Shown here one piece after another: positions 53,001-64,000 of a stretch of DNA of 64,000 nucleotides (position 1 is the stretch's first letter; the number at the start of each line of letters is the position of its first letter). Under the pieces are notes generated by a model. That model did not search any database, was not told the origin of the DNA, and saw nothing but the letters and a program-made list of their open reading frames with translations. Both the position numbers and the translations under genes were made by a program. Source of the DNA: Ophiosphaerella korrae (taxonomy: Eukaryota > Ascomycota > Dothideomycetes > Pleosporales > Phaeosphaeriaceae); the NCBI GenBank assembly GCA_028456385.1, contig JALNQF010000003.1, forward strand, positions 186,001-250,000, read 5' to 3'.

Positions 53001-56000
53001 ACATAATTATAAACAAGAACTAATACCTACTACTATAAATAGATAAGATATAAGATAGGCTATAAAAAGTAAGAATCTTTATAAAACTAGATCTCTAGAA
53101 TACCTACTATTAGATTAGAATTAAGAAAGGTAATAAATAGAAAATAGCGTTTAAAATACAATATAGACTATATAAATACCTAGTTATACTATTTAGCTTA
53201 ATAAACGCACTAGTAGCTTTCTAAGAAAGAATTAATATAGTACTAAGAGAGTACTTAGATATATTTATATTTATATACCTAGACAACATCCTTATATTCT
53301 TAGAAATAGAAGAAAAACACGTATAATACGTATATAAAGTACTAGAAAAACTAGTAGAAAGTAAATTATTTCTTAAGATAAGAAAATGCAAATTCTATAC
53401 AAAAAAAATAGATTTTCTTAGATTTATTATAGAACTAGGAAAAATCAAGATTAACTTAAAAAAGATTAAGTTAATTAATAAATAGCTAATACTAAGAAAC
53501 CTAAAAGAAGTATAATAATTTTATAAGTTAGTAAACTTTTATAGAAAGCTAATAGTAGAATAGTCTAAAGATATAAAACTAATAACAAGACTTATAAAAA
53601 AGGATACACTATTTAAATAGATAAAAGAATATAATAAAGTATTTAATAAAATTAAAAAAAAGTTTATAGAAAACTTAGTTATTAGAATATATAACCTAGA
53701 CCTACTAGTAATTATAAAAATAGATGTATCTAACTTAGTCTATAGAATAGTACTAATACAAGAAGACCTAAGGACTAAAAAGGAATATCTAGTTAAATAC
53801 TTCTCTAAGAAGATAAAAATAGTAGAACTTAATTACTTAATTTATAATAAAGAGATACTAGTAATCTACAAAGTATTTAAGTAATAGAGAGTATACTTAT
53901 AAGGAGTAAAATATAAGACAAAAGTCTATATAGATTATAAGAATCTTATAGGATTTATAATAAATAAAGACTTATTATAACGCTATATAAGATAGTAAGA
54001 ATACTTGTTAATATTAATATAGAAATTATATATATAAAAAAGAAAGATAACTAACTTATAGATACTTTTAGTAAAAGACTAGACTTATAAGAAGAAGTAA
54101 ACGCTACTAGTATAGTTCTAGTATAGAACAAAGAAAGATATTTAGTTCTAAATATACTTAAAATAGCTACAATACTTAAAAGAAAGAATAGCAAGCTAGA
54201 CAAATAGATTTAGAAAATAACGTAAGAAGTATCTAAAGAAATAGAAAAACTAGAAATCTAAGAAGGACTAGTACAAGCCTATAGAAAAATATATATTCTA
54301 AGAAAAATTTAAAGAGAATTTATATAACAATTCTATAAATTACTAGTATATAGTTACTAAGGTATTAAGAAAATATTAGATAGACTACTATAAAAATATT
54401 ATATTCCTAAAGTAAGACAATTAGTAATAGAAATACTACAAGACTATATAGAATACTAGAAAAATAAGTATAGTAGATACGTACTATATAAGAAACTATA
54501 ACTAATAGAAGTACTAGAATAACTATAGGGAGTTATTATAATAGACTTTATTACGAAGCTACTAAAGTTAAAAGACCTAATATTAAGAGTTAAGTATAAT
54601 AGAATCCTAATAATAGTAGATAAACTTATAAAGTACTTATACTTTAGACTATATAAAGAGAAAAGTAAGATAGAAGTTACTATATACTAGGTTCTAGGAA
54701 CTATAATTAGTTAATATAGACTACTAGATAAAATTATTATAGATAGAGATATAAGATTTATATTAAAACTATAGAGAATAATAATAGCGTAATTAAGAAT
54801 ACAATATATAATGTCTACTATATATTATCTATAAATAGATAGAAAATTAAAACAAATAAATTAAATAGTAGAAAAGTACCTAAGATACTACCTTAACTAT
54901 AACTAGAATAATTAGGTATAACTACTACCTATAGTATAATTAGCATATAACAGCGTAAAGAACGTAGTAATAAAAGTATTACTTTTCTTTATAAACTATA
55001 GATTTAAACTTAATATATACTAAATACTAAGAAACTAGATATCTTAGTCTCTAAGAGGAGAGAACTTTATTAATAGACTTAAGAATATATAAGATTAATT
55101 AAGATAAGACGTAGAATTCCTATATAATTATATAGCTAAGTACTATAATAAGAAATATAAAGAAGGACCCTAATTTAGAAAGAGAGAAAAAGTATAGTTA
55201 GTATAAAAAAATATTAAAAGTAAGAGACTAAGTTCTAAACTAGACTACGTTAAGATAAAACTATATAAAATTAAGAAAGAAGTTACGCTAGTTATATTTA
55301 AACTAAAGCTACTAAATAAGATAAGAATATACTTAACTTTTTACGTAGTACTACTTAAAACAGCGCCTTAAGAAGTAGAACTACTAGTATACAAAGTAGA
55401 TATATATAGAGAATAAGAAGAATAGAAAGTTAAAGAAATTCTAGTATATTAGTTTTATAATAGTAGAAACTACTACTTAGTAAAATAGATAAGTATAGAC
55501 GAAAAAGGACAACTATAAGAAGATATATAGGAACTAGAAGATAACCTTAACTACTCTAAGAAACTAGAGGAGTTCTAAAGTTAAAACCCTCTAGACTACC
55601 TTATAGTAAACTAAGAAAATTAGTACTACTAGCGCTAAATAGAGAGGCGTTAGGAACATTTAACGTAATAGGAGCTAGAATAGCCTAAACTATATCTTTA
55701 AGGTCTATCTTAGCCTCTAAGGTATAAGACTATTTAGATAATTTAGTATTATTATAAGCCTTTATCTTACAAAGCTACTTAATATAAGAATAAAGATCTA
55801 CTAGCTTATAAAGAGTTAGCTTACGTTTAGCTTTAGCCTTAGTAAGCTATAATAATAGTATCTCTTAAGCCTAGTTAATAGCTTACCTTATATAACTTAG
55901 TAAGAAGAGACTATATAGAAATTAAGTACTTATACTTTATAAGAGAAATACTAGATAGTGTATACTTATATTAAATATTAGCTAGAATATACTTATTATA

Positions 56001-56231
56001 GTATTTACTATTCTTTAAAGATATAAAATAAGTAAGTTTTAACTAAGTATAATAGGTGTAAGGAAATATTTTAACCCTATTACAAGCGATATAAGTAATA
56101 AGAAGAAGTTTATTATAGTTAGAACGCGAAGATATAGAGAATAATAAAGAGTTAGAAATAAATAAAGAAACTAGACTAATAACCTTAGGCCTAGGGTAGA
56201 GAAACAAGAGCCTACCTAGAGAGAAGAATAG

Positions 56232-56672
56232 TATTATAGTTATAATAAGAGAAAACTAATTTAAACTAATTAGCCTTACTATAGATAATAATAATATATA
56301 TAACCTATAGGATAATAAACTAGATTAGGAAGCTAACTACAATATAGACACGTAATAAATTTACAATTTACGATCTTAGTAAATATAAAGTATAAAGCTA
56401 AGTACGTAATAAATTTATAATTCGCGATCTTAGTAAATACAAAGCACGAAGCTAGCTAAGAACCCTAGGTATATAGTTAGTAGTAATATATATTATTAGG
56501 ATACTATTAGTAATTTAATCTTTAACTATAAGTAATAATACTAAGATAGTTGTAAAACATCTTTTATTATTTATAGCCTATTATAGATTACTACTTAAGC
56601 TTTTGTTATTACCTTTTAATCTACTAATAACCTTTAGGTATTAAGAAGTCGACCCTAGTAATACCTGTTACA
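56232..56672 (+). repeat. 3' LTR of gypsy element 1
   Basis: These 441 bp start TATTATAGTTATAATAAG and end ACCTGTTACA, the partner of the LTR at 49645-50085. The start has decayed by two or three transitions relative to the 5' copy. Confidence 0.92.
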
Positions 56673-57266
56673 TTATAGCTTTGTTAATCTATTGTATTTT
56701 TCTTACAAGGTACTACTATTCTCTTTATATAGGTATTCTTCCTAATATAACTATATATTATTTTATCTATTCTTAAAATAGTATAAACTTTATTTCTTTA
56801 GGATTACGTTCTTTCTAGTCTTTGTACACTTTCTCTATACTTATAACTAGTAAGTATTTTTAAATAAATTTCTAGTCTTTGTTTTATTCTTCTATATCTA
56901 TTATTATATAACTATTATAGCTATATATATTTAGCTAGGTATACTCTATACCTCTTATACTAACTTGTCTTTTATTTCCTTATAGTCCTTTAGAGGAAGC
57001 TATAGTAGTCTCTTTATCTAGTACTAGTTCTTTAGCCTAGATCGATAGAGTCTAGAGCTCTTCCTCTTCTAGATCTTCTACTAGTAAGTCTATTACGTAA
57101 GCTATTTCTTCTAGCTACGCTTTTATTCTACTTTCTTTTATTACTACTACTTTATACGTCTATAAGAAGTATCTTACTCTTTATTTACTAGAAAGATATA
57201 TATAGTAGTTATTATTATAATAAAAGGTCTAATAGAGTATTATATATTACTATTCTTTACTCCTAG
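56673..57266 (-). mobile_element. Inverted fragment of gypsy internal region
   Basis: Read on the minus strand, this stretch matches the region after the zinc-knuckle of both gypsy copies (about 51280-51860 and 58915-59450). For example, ATACTCTATTAGACCTTTTA and the following text recur. It is squeezed between the 3' LTR of element 1 and the 5' LTR of element 2. Confidence 0.85.
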
Positions 57267-57726
57267 TATTATAGGTATAATAAGAGAAATCGAGATAGAA
57301 CTAATTAGTCCTAACTTAGATGCTAACGAAGTATAGGACGAGCAGGGTAATAACCTTAATTAGGAAACTACCTATAACTAGGACACGTAGTAGTAATCTA
57401 TAATTACGTGTAAATAGATTAAAGTAATCTATAATAACGTACAAATAGATTAAAGTAATCTATAGTTACGTATATATAGATTAGTAGTAATCTATACTAT
57501 TGTATAAATAGATTAGTATAAGTATATAGTTAATAATATACGTATTATTAGGATAGTATTAGTAATTTAATCCCTTAACTATAGAACGCTAATACAAGAT
57601 AGTTATAAAATATCTTCTATTGTTTATAGTTATTATAGATCCTAATACAAGCTTTTATTATTACCTTTTAATCTACTAACCTTCTTAAGATAGGTATCTA
57701 TAGTTAATAATAGGTAGCCTATTATA
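57267..57726 (+). repeat. 5' LTR of gypsy element 2
   Basis: It starts TATTATAGGTATAATAAGAG and ends GTAGCCTATTATA, followed by the same CCTTACTAATTTAG primer-binding-like stretch as element 1. It contains several internal copies of TAATCTAT-type motifs (57400-57520). Confidence 0.88.
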
Positions 57727-60700
57727 CCTTACTAATTTAGTTATTAAAAGGAGCGAAGTGTAAGTAGCGCATAGTCTAGCTAATATAATAGTAGAAAGTT
57801 TAATTAAAATAGCTAAGGTACCTATAAGTAGTTACAAGTTAGATAATATAGTATAGAGAAACATTAAGAACTATATAAACAACTTAATCTCTAAAAAAGA
57901 AGATATAAAAATAGTAATTAAAGTATTAGAGACTTAGAATAAGGAACTCTAGGAATACGCGAAATAGAACAAGGCGTAGATTAAAGCTATTATTAAAGGA
58001 CAAAACTAAATAGAACTAATTATCCAACGCCTAGAAATAAGTATAATAAAGAAACTACTAAAGATACTTATCTTTAAGAAGTTTAATAGAATAAAGAAGA
58101 AACTAAGACTTTTTATAGCTTTAGTATAACTCTAGATAGATATATAAGTACTACACTTTAATATAGAGGAAAAGAAGGTAATATATATTAAAATATATCT
58201 TAAAGAAAATATAATAAGATAGTTTAAACCTTACTAGATAGACTATATAATATACGCTCTAATAACCTAAAAAGATAAAATAAGAGCTATCTTTAGAAGT
58301 TATAAATACTTTACTAAGTAAATAAGAGTAGTATTTAGGGATACAAACGTTACCTAATAAGCTAAAGAAAGGCTAGAAAAGCTTATATAAAGTTAAAGTG
58401 TCCTAGAATATATATTATAGTTTAAATAACTATTATAGAATATAGAATAGAATAAATTAGCCTTAATATTATAATTTAAATAAGGACTAAACTTAAAGAT
58501 CTAATATAAAATAATTTATATAGAGAAACTAAGGATATTAGAAGCTCTAAAGTAATAAGTAATATAAATTAACAATAATCTTTAAGAATAGAAGAAGAAT
58601 AAATATAGAGGTTATACCTAAAACTATAATAAGGGAGACCCTATAATCCTTAACGCTAATAAGGATAGAAAGAAAAAGAATAATAAAGACTTTACGTACT
58701 TTAACTATAGTAAGCTAGGCTACTATATAAAGAACTACTAATTAAAGTTAAAAAAGAATATAGTATATTATAAATATAAGAAACTAGGACACTTTATAAA
58801 AGACTATAGAAGTAAGGATCCTAAAAAAGATAAAGAAACTTAGTTAAAAATAACTAAAAAGAAGAAAGAAGTACTATAAGTATAGGCTAAACCTTAGGAG
58901 AAAGTAGTAGGGAGTAAGGAAGTATAATATATAATACTCTACTAGACCTTTTATTATAATAATAACTACTATATATATCTTTTTAGTAAATAGGGAGTAG
59001 TATAGTTCTTATAGAAATAGAGATATAGAGTAGCTATAATAAAAGAGAGTAGAATAAAAGCGTAGCTAGAAGAAATAGTACACGTAATAGACTTACTAGT
59101 AGAAGATCTAGAAGGGGAAGAGCTCTTAGTACTATTAATCTAGGCTAAAGGACTAGTATAAGATAAAGAGACTACTATAGTTACCTCTAAAGAAATAAAG
59201 GAAGATAAGAGATAAGTTAATATAAAAGATATAAAGTATACCTAGTTAAATATATATAGCTATAATAGCTATATAACAATAGATACGTTAGAATAAAATA
59301 AAAACTAGAAGTTCGTTTAAAAATACTTACTAGTTATAAGTATAGAGGAAGCGTACAAAGACTAGAAAGAACGTAATCTTAAGGTAATAAAATTTATAAC
59401 ATTCTAACAATAGATAGAATAATATATAGTTATAGTAAGTAGAATACCTATATAAAGAAAGTAGTAGTATCTTATAAGAAAAACGCGATAGATTAATAAA
59501 GCCTATACACTATAAGTACTAGTAATATACTATATCTTAGTAATAAAGAGACCTAGTACAGATAAATACTAGGAAGGGGACGACAAGAGAATAGATCTAG
59601 AACATCTAGTATACGCTAAAATTGCATAGGTATTATATCTAAATATATATTACTACCTATATAGAGAAGAAAAAGTATAAAACTATATATAGCCTAAAAG
59701 AAGATAAGACTATATAAAGGTAATCCTTAAAAAAGAAATTAAAGGATAAGAAATAATTTAGATCCTTAATAAAGAATATATATTAATTAGACCTAGACCT
59801 AAGTTATCTAAAGAATACGTTAAAGGAATATAGCTATAGTATAAGTATATATTTAATAAATATCTAAAACACGAGAATTATAAACGTAAGATAGGATAAT
59901 AGCCTTAGAAGAATAGACAATTTAGAGAAAGACCTAAGTAAGAAAAGCTATAAGGTATAATAGGCCTACACGTTATAAAAATAGGTATATACTAAGGATA
60001 GAAAGTATAAATTATAATTAATAGTAGAGCTATAAAGAACTTTATATCTAAGAAGTTTATAGAAAACTAAGGAATAAGTTATATAATAAAGAAATACCCT
60101 TAACAACTAAGTATAATTAAAGGAAAACTATTCTAAGAACCTATCTAGTTTAAGACAGTACTTTTAATATTAAAACTAAAAGGACTACAAATTAAGAATA
60201 TAGTTATAGATATAATAACAATTAATAATAAATAAAATATAATACTAGGAATACTATAGATATAAATAATAAACCTATATATTAATTAGAGAATAGGAGA
60301 AATTAACTACTATAAGATAGATATGTTAAAAGCTAATATAAGCACCTATAAAGGAGAATTCTCTAAAGAATATAAGAAATAGGAAAAATAGCTTATAGAG
60401 CCTAAAGATTACCTTCTAGAATACTAGCTATAGGACCTAGCGATAGACTTAAAAGAAGATAAAGACGTAAGATAGAGCCTAGTCTATAGAAAAATAGAAG
60501 AAGAATCTAAGATTAAACAAGTATTTATTAAAAATATAATTAGAAAAGGATAGATATAGGAATCTAAATCCTTAGTAGTATATAGCCTTATATTTATAGA
60601 TAAAAAGGGAATAAGTAATAAAAGACCTTACGTAGACTTTAAGAAAACTAACATAGTTATAAATAAGAACTAATACCCCTTACTATAAATAGATAAAATA

Positions 60701-63700
60701 TAAGATAAGCTACGTAAAGTAGAAATCTTTATAAAACTAGATATTTAAAACGCCTACTACTAGATTAGAATTAAGAAAGAAGATAAATAGAAGATAGTAT
60801 TTAGAATATAGTATAGACTATATAAATATATAGTTATACTATTTAGCTTAATAAACGTACTAGTAGCTTTCTAAGAAAGAATAAATATAGTACTAAGAGA
60901 GTACTTAGATATATTTATATTTATATACCTAGACAATATCTTTATATTCTTAGAAATAGAAGAAGAACACGTATAATATATATACAAAGTACTAGAAAGA
61001 ATAGTAGAAAATAAACTATTCTTTAAAATAAGAAAATATAAATTCTATATAAAGGAAATAGATTTCCTTAGATTTATTATTAAACTAAGAAAAATCAAGA
61101 TTAACCTAGAAAAGATTAAGTTAATTAACGAATAGCTAGCACTAAAGAACCTAAAAGAGGTATAATAATTTTATAGGTTAGTAAACTTCTATAGAAAACT
61201 AATAGTAGGATAGTCTAAAGATATAGAACTAATAACAAGACTTATAAAAAAGGATATACTATTTAAATAGATAAAAAAATATAATAAAATATTTAAAAAG
61301 ATAAAAAAGAAGTTTATAGAAAATCTAGTTATTAGAATATATAACCTAGACCTACTAGTAATAGTAAAAATAGATACATCTAACTTAGTCTATAGAATAG
61401 CACTAATATAAGAAGATAAAAGGACTAAATAAGAATATTTAGTTAAATACTTCTCTAAGAAAATAAAGATAGTAGAACTTAACTACCTAATCTATAATAA
61501 AGAGATACTAGTAATCTATAAAGTATTTAAGTAATAGAGAGTATATTTACAAAGAGTAAAGTATAGAACAAAGGTTTATATAGACTATAAAAACCTTATA
61601 GAATTTATAATAAATAAGGAGTTATTATAATACTATATAAGATAGTAGGAGTTTCTATTAATATTTAATATAGAAATAATATATACTAAAGGTAAAGATA
61701 ACTAATTTATAGATACCTTTAGTAGAAGACTAGACCTATAAAAAGAAATAAATACTATAGGTATAGTTCTAGTTAAGAATAAAGAAAGATACTTAGTCTT
61801 AAATATACCTAAAATAGCTACAATACTTAAAAGAATAAGTAGTAGGCTAGACAAATAGATTTAGAAAATAACGCAAGAAGTATCTAAAGAAATAAAGAAA
61901 CTAGAAATCTAAGAAGGATTTATATAAGCCTATAGAAGAATATATATTCTAAGAAAGATTTAAAGAGAATTTATATAATAATTCTACAAATTACTAGTAT
62001 ATAGATACTAAAGTATTAATAAAATATTAGATAGACTCTTAAGAGATTACTATATCTTAAAAGTAAGATAACTAGTAATAGAAGTACTACAAGACTATAT
62101 AGAATACTATAGAAATAAATATAATAGATACGTACTATATAGGACGCTATAACTAGTTAAGATACTAGAATAACTATAAGGAGTTATTACAATAAACTTT
62201 ATTACGAAACTACTAAAGTCTAAGGACTTAATATTAAGAGTTAAGTATAATAGAACTCTAATAATAGTAGATAAACTTATAAAGTACTTATACTTTAGAC
62301 TATATAAAGAGAAAAGTAGAATAAAGGTTACTATATACTAAATTCTAGGAACTATAATTAGTTAATATAAACTACTAGATAAGATTATTATAGATAGAGA
62401 TATACAATTTATATTAAAACTATAGAGAACAATAATAGTACAACTAGGAATCTAGTATATAATGTTAATAGTATACTACCTATAGATAGATAGATAATTA
62501 GAATGTATAAATTAGATAGTAAAATAGTACTTAAGATATTACCTTAACTACAACTAGAATAATTAGGTATAGTTACTACTTATAGTATAGTTAGTATACA
62601 ATAGCGTAAAGAATATAGTAATAGGAATATTACCCTTTTTTATAAACTATAGATTCGACCCTAATATATATAGAATACTAAGATCTAAAGTATCTTAGTC
62701 TTTAAAAGGAGAAAACTTTACTAATAGACTTAAAAATATATATAATTAACTAAGATAGGATATAGAATTCCTATATAATTAAATAGTAAAATACTATAAC
62801 AAGAAATATAAAGAGAGACCTTAATTTAGAAAGGGAGAAAAAGTATAGTTAGTATAAAAAAATATTAAGAGTAAATAATCTAGTTTAAAACTAGACTATA
62901 TTAAGATAGAACTATATAAGATTAAGAAGAAAGTTACATTAGTTATATTTAAACTAAAGCTACTAAGTAAAATAAAGATACACCTAATATTCTACGTAGT
63001 ACTACTAGAACAAGTACTATAAGAAGTAGAACTACTAGTATATAAAGTAGATACGTATAGAGAATAGGAAGAATAAGAAGTTAAAGAAATCTTATAGTAC
63101 TAGTTCTATAATAGAAGAAACTACTACTTAGTAGAATAGATAGGTATAGATAAAAAAGGATAACTATAAGAGAAAATATAGGAACTAGAGGATAACTTTA
63201 ATTACCCTAAGAAACTAGAGGAGTTCTAAAGTTAAAACCCTCTAAAGCGCTTTGTAGCAAACTAAGAAAATTAATACTACTACTACTAGATAGAGAGGCG
63301 TTAGGAATACCTAATATAATAGAAATAGCCTCTACTATAGCCTTAAAATTAAGCTTAGACTTAATAAGAGTAGCTTATATAATAAACTTCTTATTATTTA
63401 AAGCTTTTATCTTATAAAGATAGATTAGACAAGTATAATTTTCTACTTATATACTTAGAATATAATTACGTTCTTTTTTAGCTTTAGTAATCTATCTAGA
63501 TAGTTTATCTTAAGTATAGTTAATAGCTCTCCTTATTATAGATAAGTATAGATACGTAAGTAAGTATTATTAACCTATATTCTACAAGAGATACGCTAGA
63601 GAGATTACAAGATGTATAAGCGTTAGTATAGATATACGCCTTATAGGCCTTACTATATTTTAAAGAAATATACTCTAGAGGAGGATTTAAAGATTTATAA

Positions 63701-63879
63701 TAAGAATAAAGAAATATAGCTATACTATAATATAATATACAATTAGCTAACTAAAGACAATAAAGAGTAGACTTAGTAGGTATAAGAGAGGATAAAGAAC
63801 TTTATATTAATAAAGAAACTAGGTTAATAACTTTAGCCTTAAGATAGATAAACTAGGACCTATCTAGAAGAGGAGATAG

Positions 63880-64000
63880 TGTTATAGGCGTAACAAGAGA
63901 AATTAAGATAGAACTAATTAGTCTTAACTTAGATACTAACAAAGTATAGGACGAGCGAGGTAATAACCTTAATTAAGAAACTACTTATAACTAGGATATA
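63880..64000 (+). repeat. 3' LTR of gypsy element 2 (partial)
   Basis: It starts TGTTATAGGCGTAACAAGAG and follows 57267 onward to the end of the window. Confidence 0.88.

Larger units (their letters stand above)
49645..56672 (+). mobile_element. Ty3/gypsy chromovirus, full length, RIP-mutated
   Basis: LTRs of 441 bp each lie at 49645-50085 and 56232-56672, with TGTTACAG..CTATTACA-type ends. The internal part reads in gypsy order despite dense stops: gag with a zinc-knuckle region near 51050-51170, protease, reverse transcriptase (YLDNILIF near 53275, where DD is expected), RNase H, and integrase near 54340-54480 (KKYYIPKVRQLVIEILQD). A chromodomain lies at about 55430-55580 (YYLVKW..., then ELEDNLNYSKKLEEF). 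Nearly every codon change is C-to-T or G-to-A, with TAG/TAA stops throughout. The flanks TTACG (left) and TTATA (right) fit a RIP-altered 5-bp target duplication. The copy is dead. Confidence 0.93.
57267..64000 (+). mobile_element. Second Ty3/gypsy chromovirus, RIP-mutated, right end outside the window
   Basis: A 460-bp 5' LTR lies at 57267-57726, and the 3' LTR starts at 63880 and is cut by the window edge. The internal region parallels element 1 throughout in the same order: RT YLDN near 60935, integrase near 62000-62150, and chromodomain at about 63090-63240 ending in NPKKLEEF-like text. The LTRs of the two elements share only their ends and some blocks, so they belong to related but separate subfamilies. 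The RIP-type decay is as heavy as in element 1. Confidence 0.92.

Noticed and set aside
50086..56231. Functional ORFs within the gypsy elements
   Set aside because: Every frame is broken at short intervals by TAG/TAA, so no intact gene can be claimed.

Overview
The window reads as genomic DNA of a filamentous ascomycete, most likely a Dothideomycete such as a Pleosporales species (the class is an inference). Introns are short (44-70 nt) with GT..AG ends. The gene families are fungal: a Cdc4-type myosin light chain, NOD-like receptors, HeLo proteins and multi-exon P450s. The right end is extremely AT-rich, with the C-to-T / G-to-A decay expected of repeat-induced point mutation (RIP). All intron positions were read by eye from splice signals, phase and family resemblance. 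No alignment or database search was run.

Layout. 1-517: an ankyrin-repeat fragment. 0.9-13.3 kb: ordinary genes, namely a Ulp1/C48-like cysteine peptidase (-), a three-exon Cdc4-like myosin light chain (+), a STEEP1-like protein (-), an FHIT-type HIT hydrolase (+), a multi-pass membrane protein (+) and a 2EXR/F-box-like protein (+). 13.4-35.8 kb: a compact set of regulated-cell-death or self/non-self type genes. It holds a six-exon patatin/NB-ARC/TPR NOD-like receptor (-), a divergently placed DUF7580-subtilisin (+), a gasdermin-like candidate (+) lying between inverted Tc1/mariner fragments, a small Cys-rich zinc-ribbon gene, a HeLo-pseudokinase (-) and a disrupted kinase-ankyrin-ZZ gene (+). 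38.3-43.7 kb: three cytochrome P450 loci in different states of decay. 44.2-45.2 kb: an F-box-like protein. From 45.3 kb the DNA is mostly transposons: a pogo/Fot1-like element with terminal inverted repeats and a nested foldback element, a small dispersed element bounded by a 14-bp direct repeat, a decayed transposon-type ORF, a RIP-mutated Tc1/mariner 5' half, and two full-size RIP-mutated Ty3/gypsy chromoviruses in direct orientation with an inverted internal fragment between them.

Main biological point. The 13-36 kb block joins a receptor (NLR), a protease (subtilisin), a candidate pore-former (gasdermin-like), a HeLo effector fused to a pseudokinase (an MLKL-like plan), and a kinase-ankyrin protein. 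In Podospora anserina the subtilisin HET-Q2 cleaves and activates the gasdermin-like HET-Q1, so the adjacent protease and 290-aa protein here are a testable counterpart. The NLR patatin domain has lost both catalytic-dyad residues (GxSxG has become GMGTG and DGG/DGA has become NEG). It is therefore probably a non-enzymatic decoy, scaffold or decaying allele. Its C-terminal TPR tail also breaks off in stops and frameshifts.
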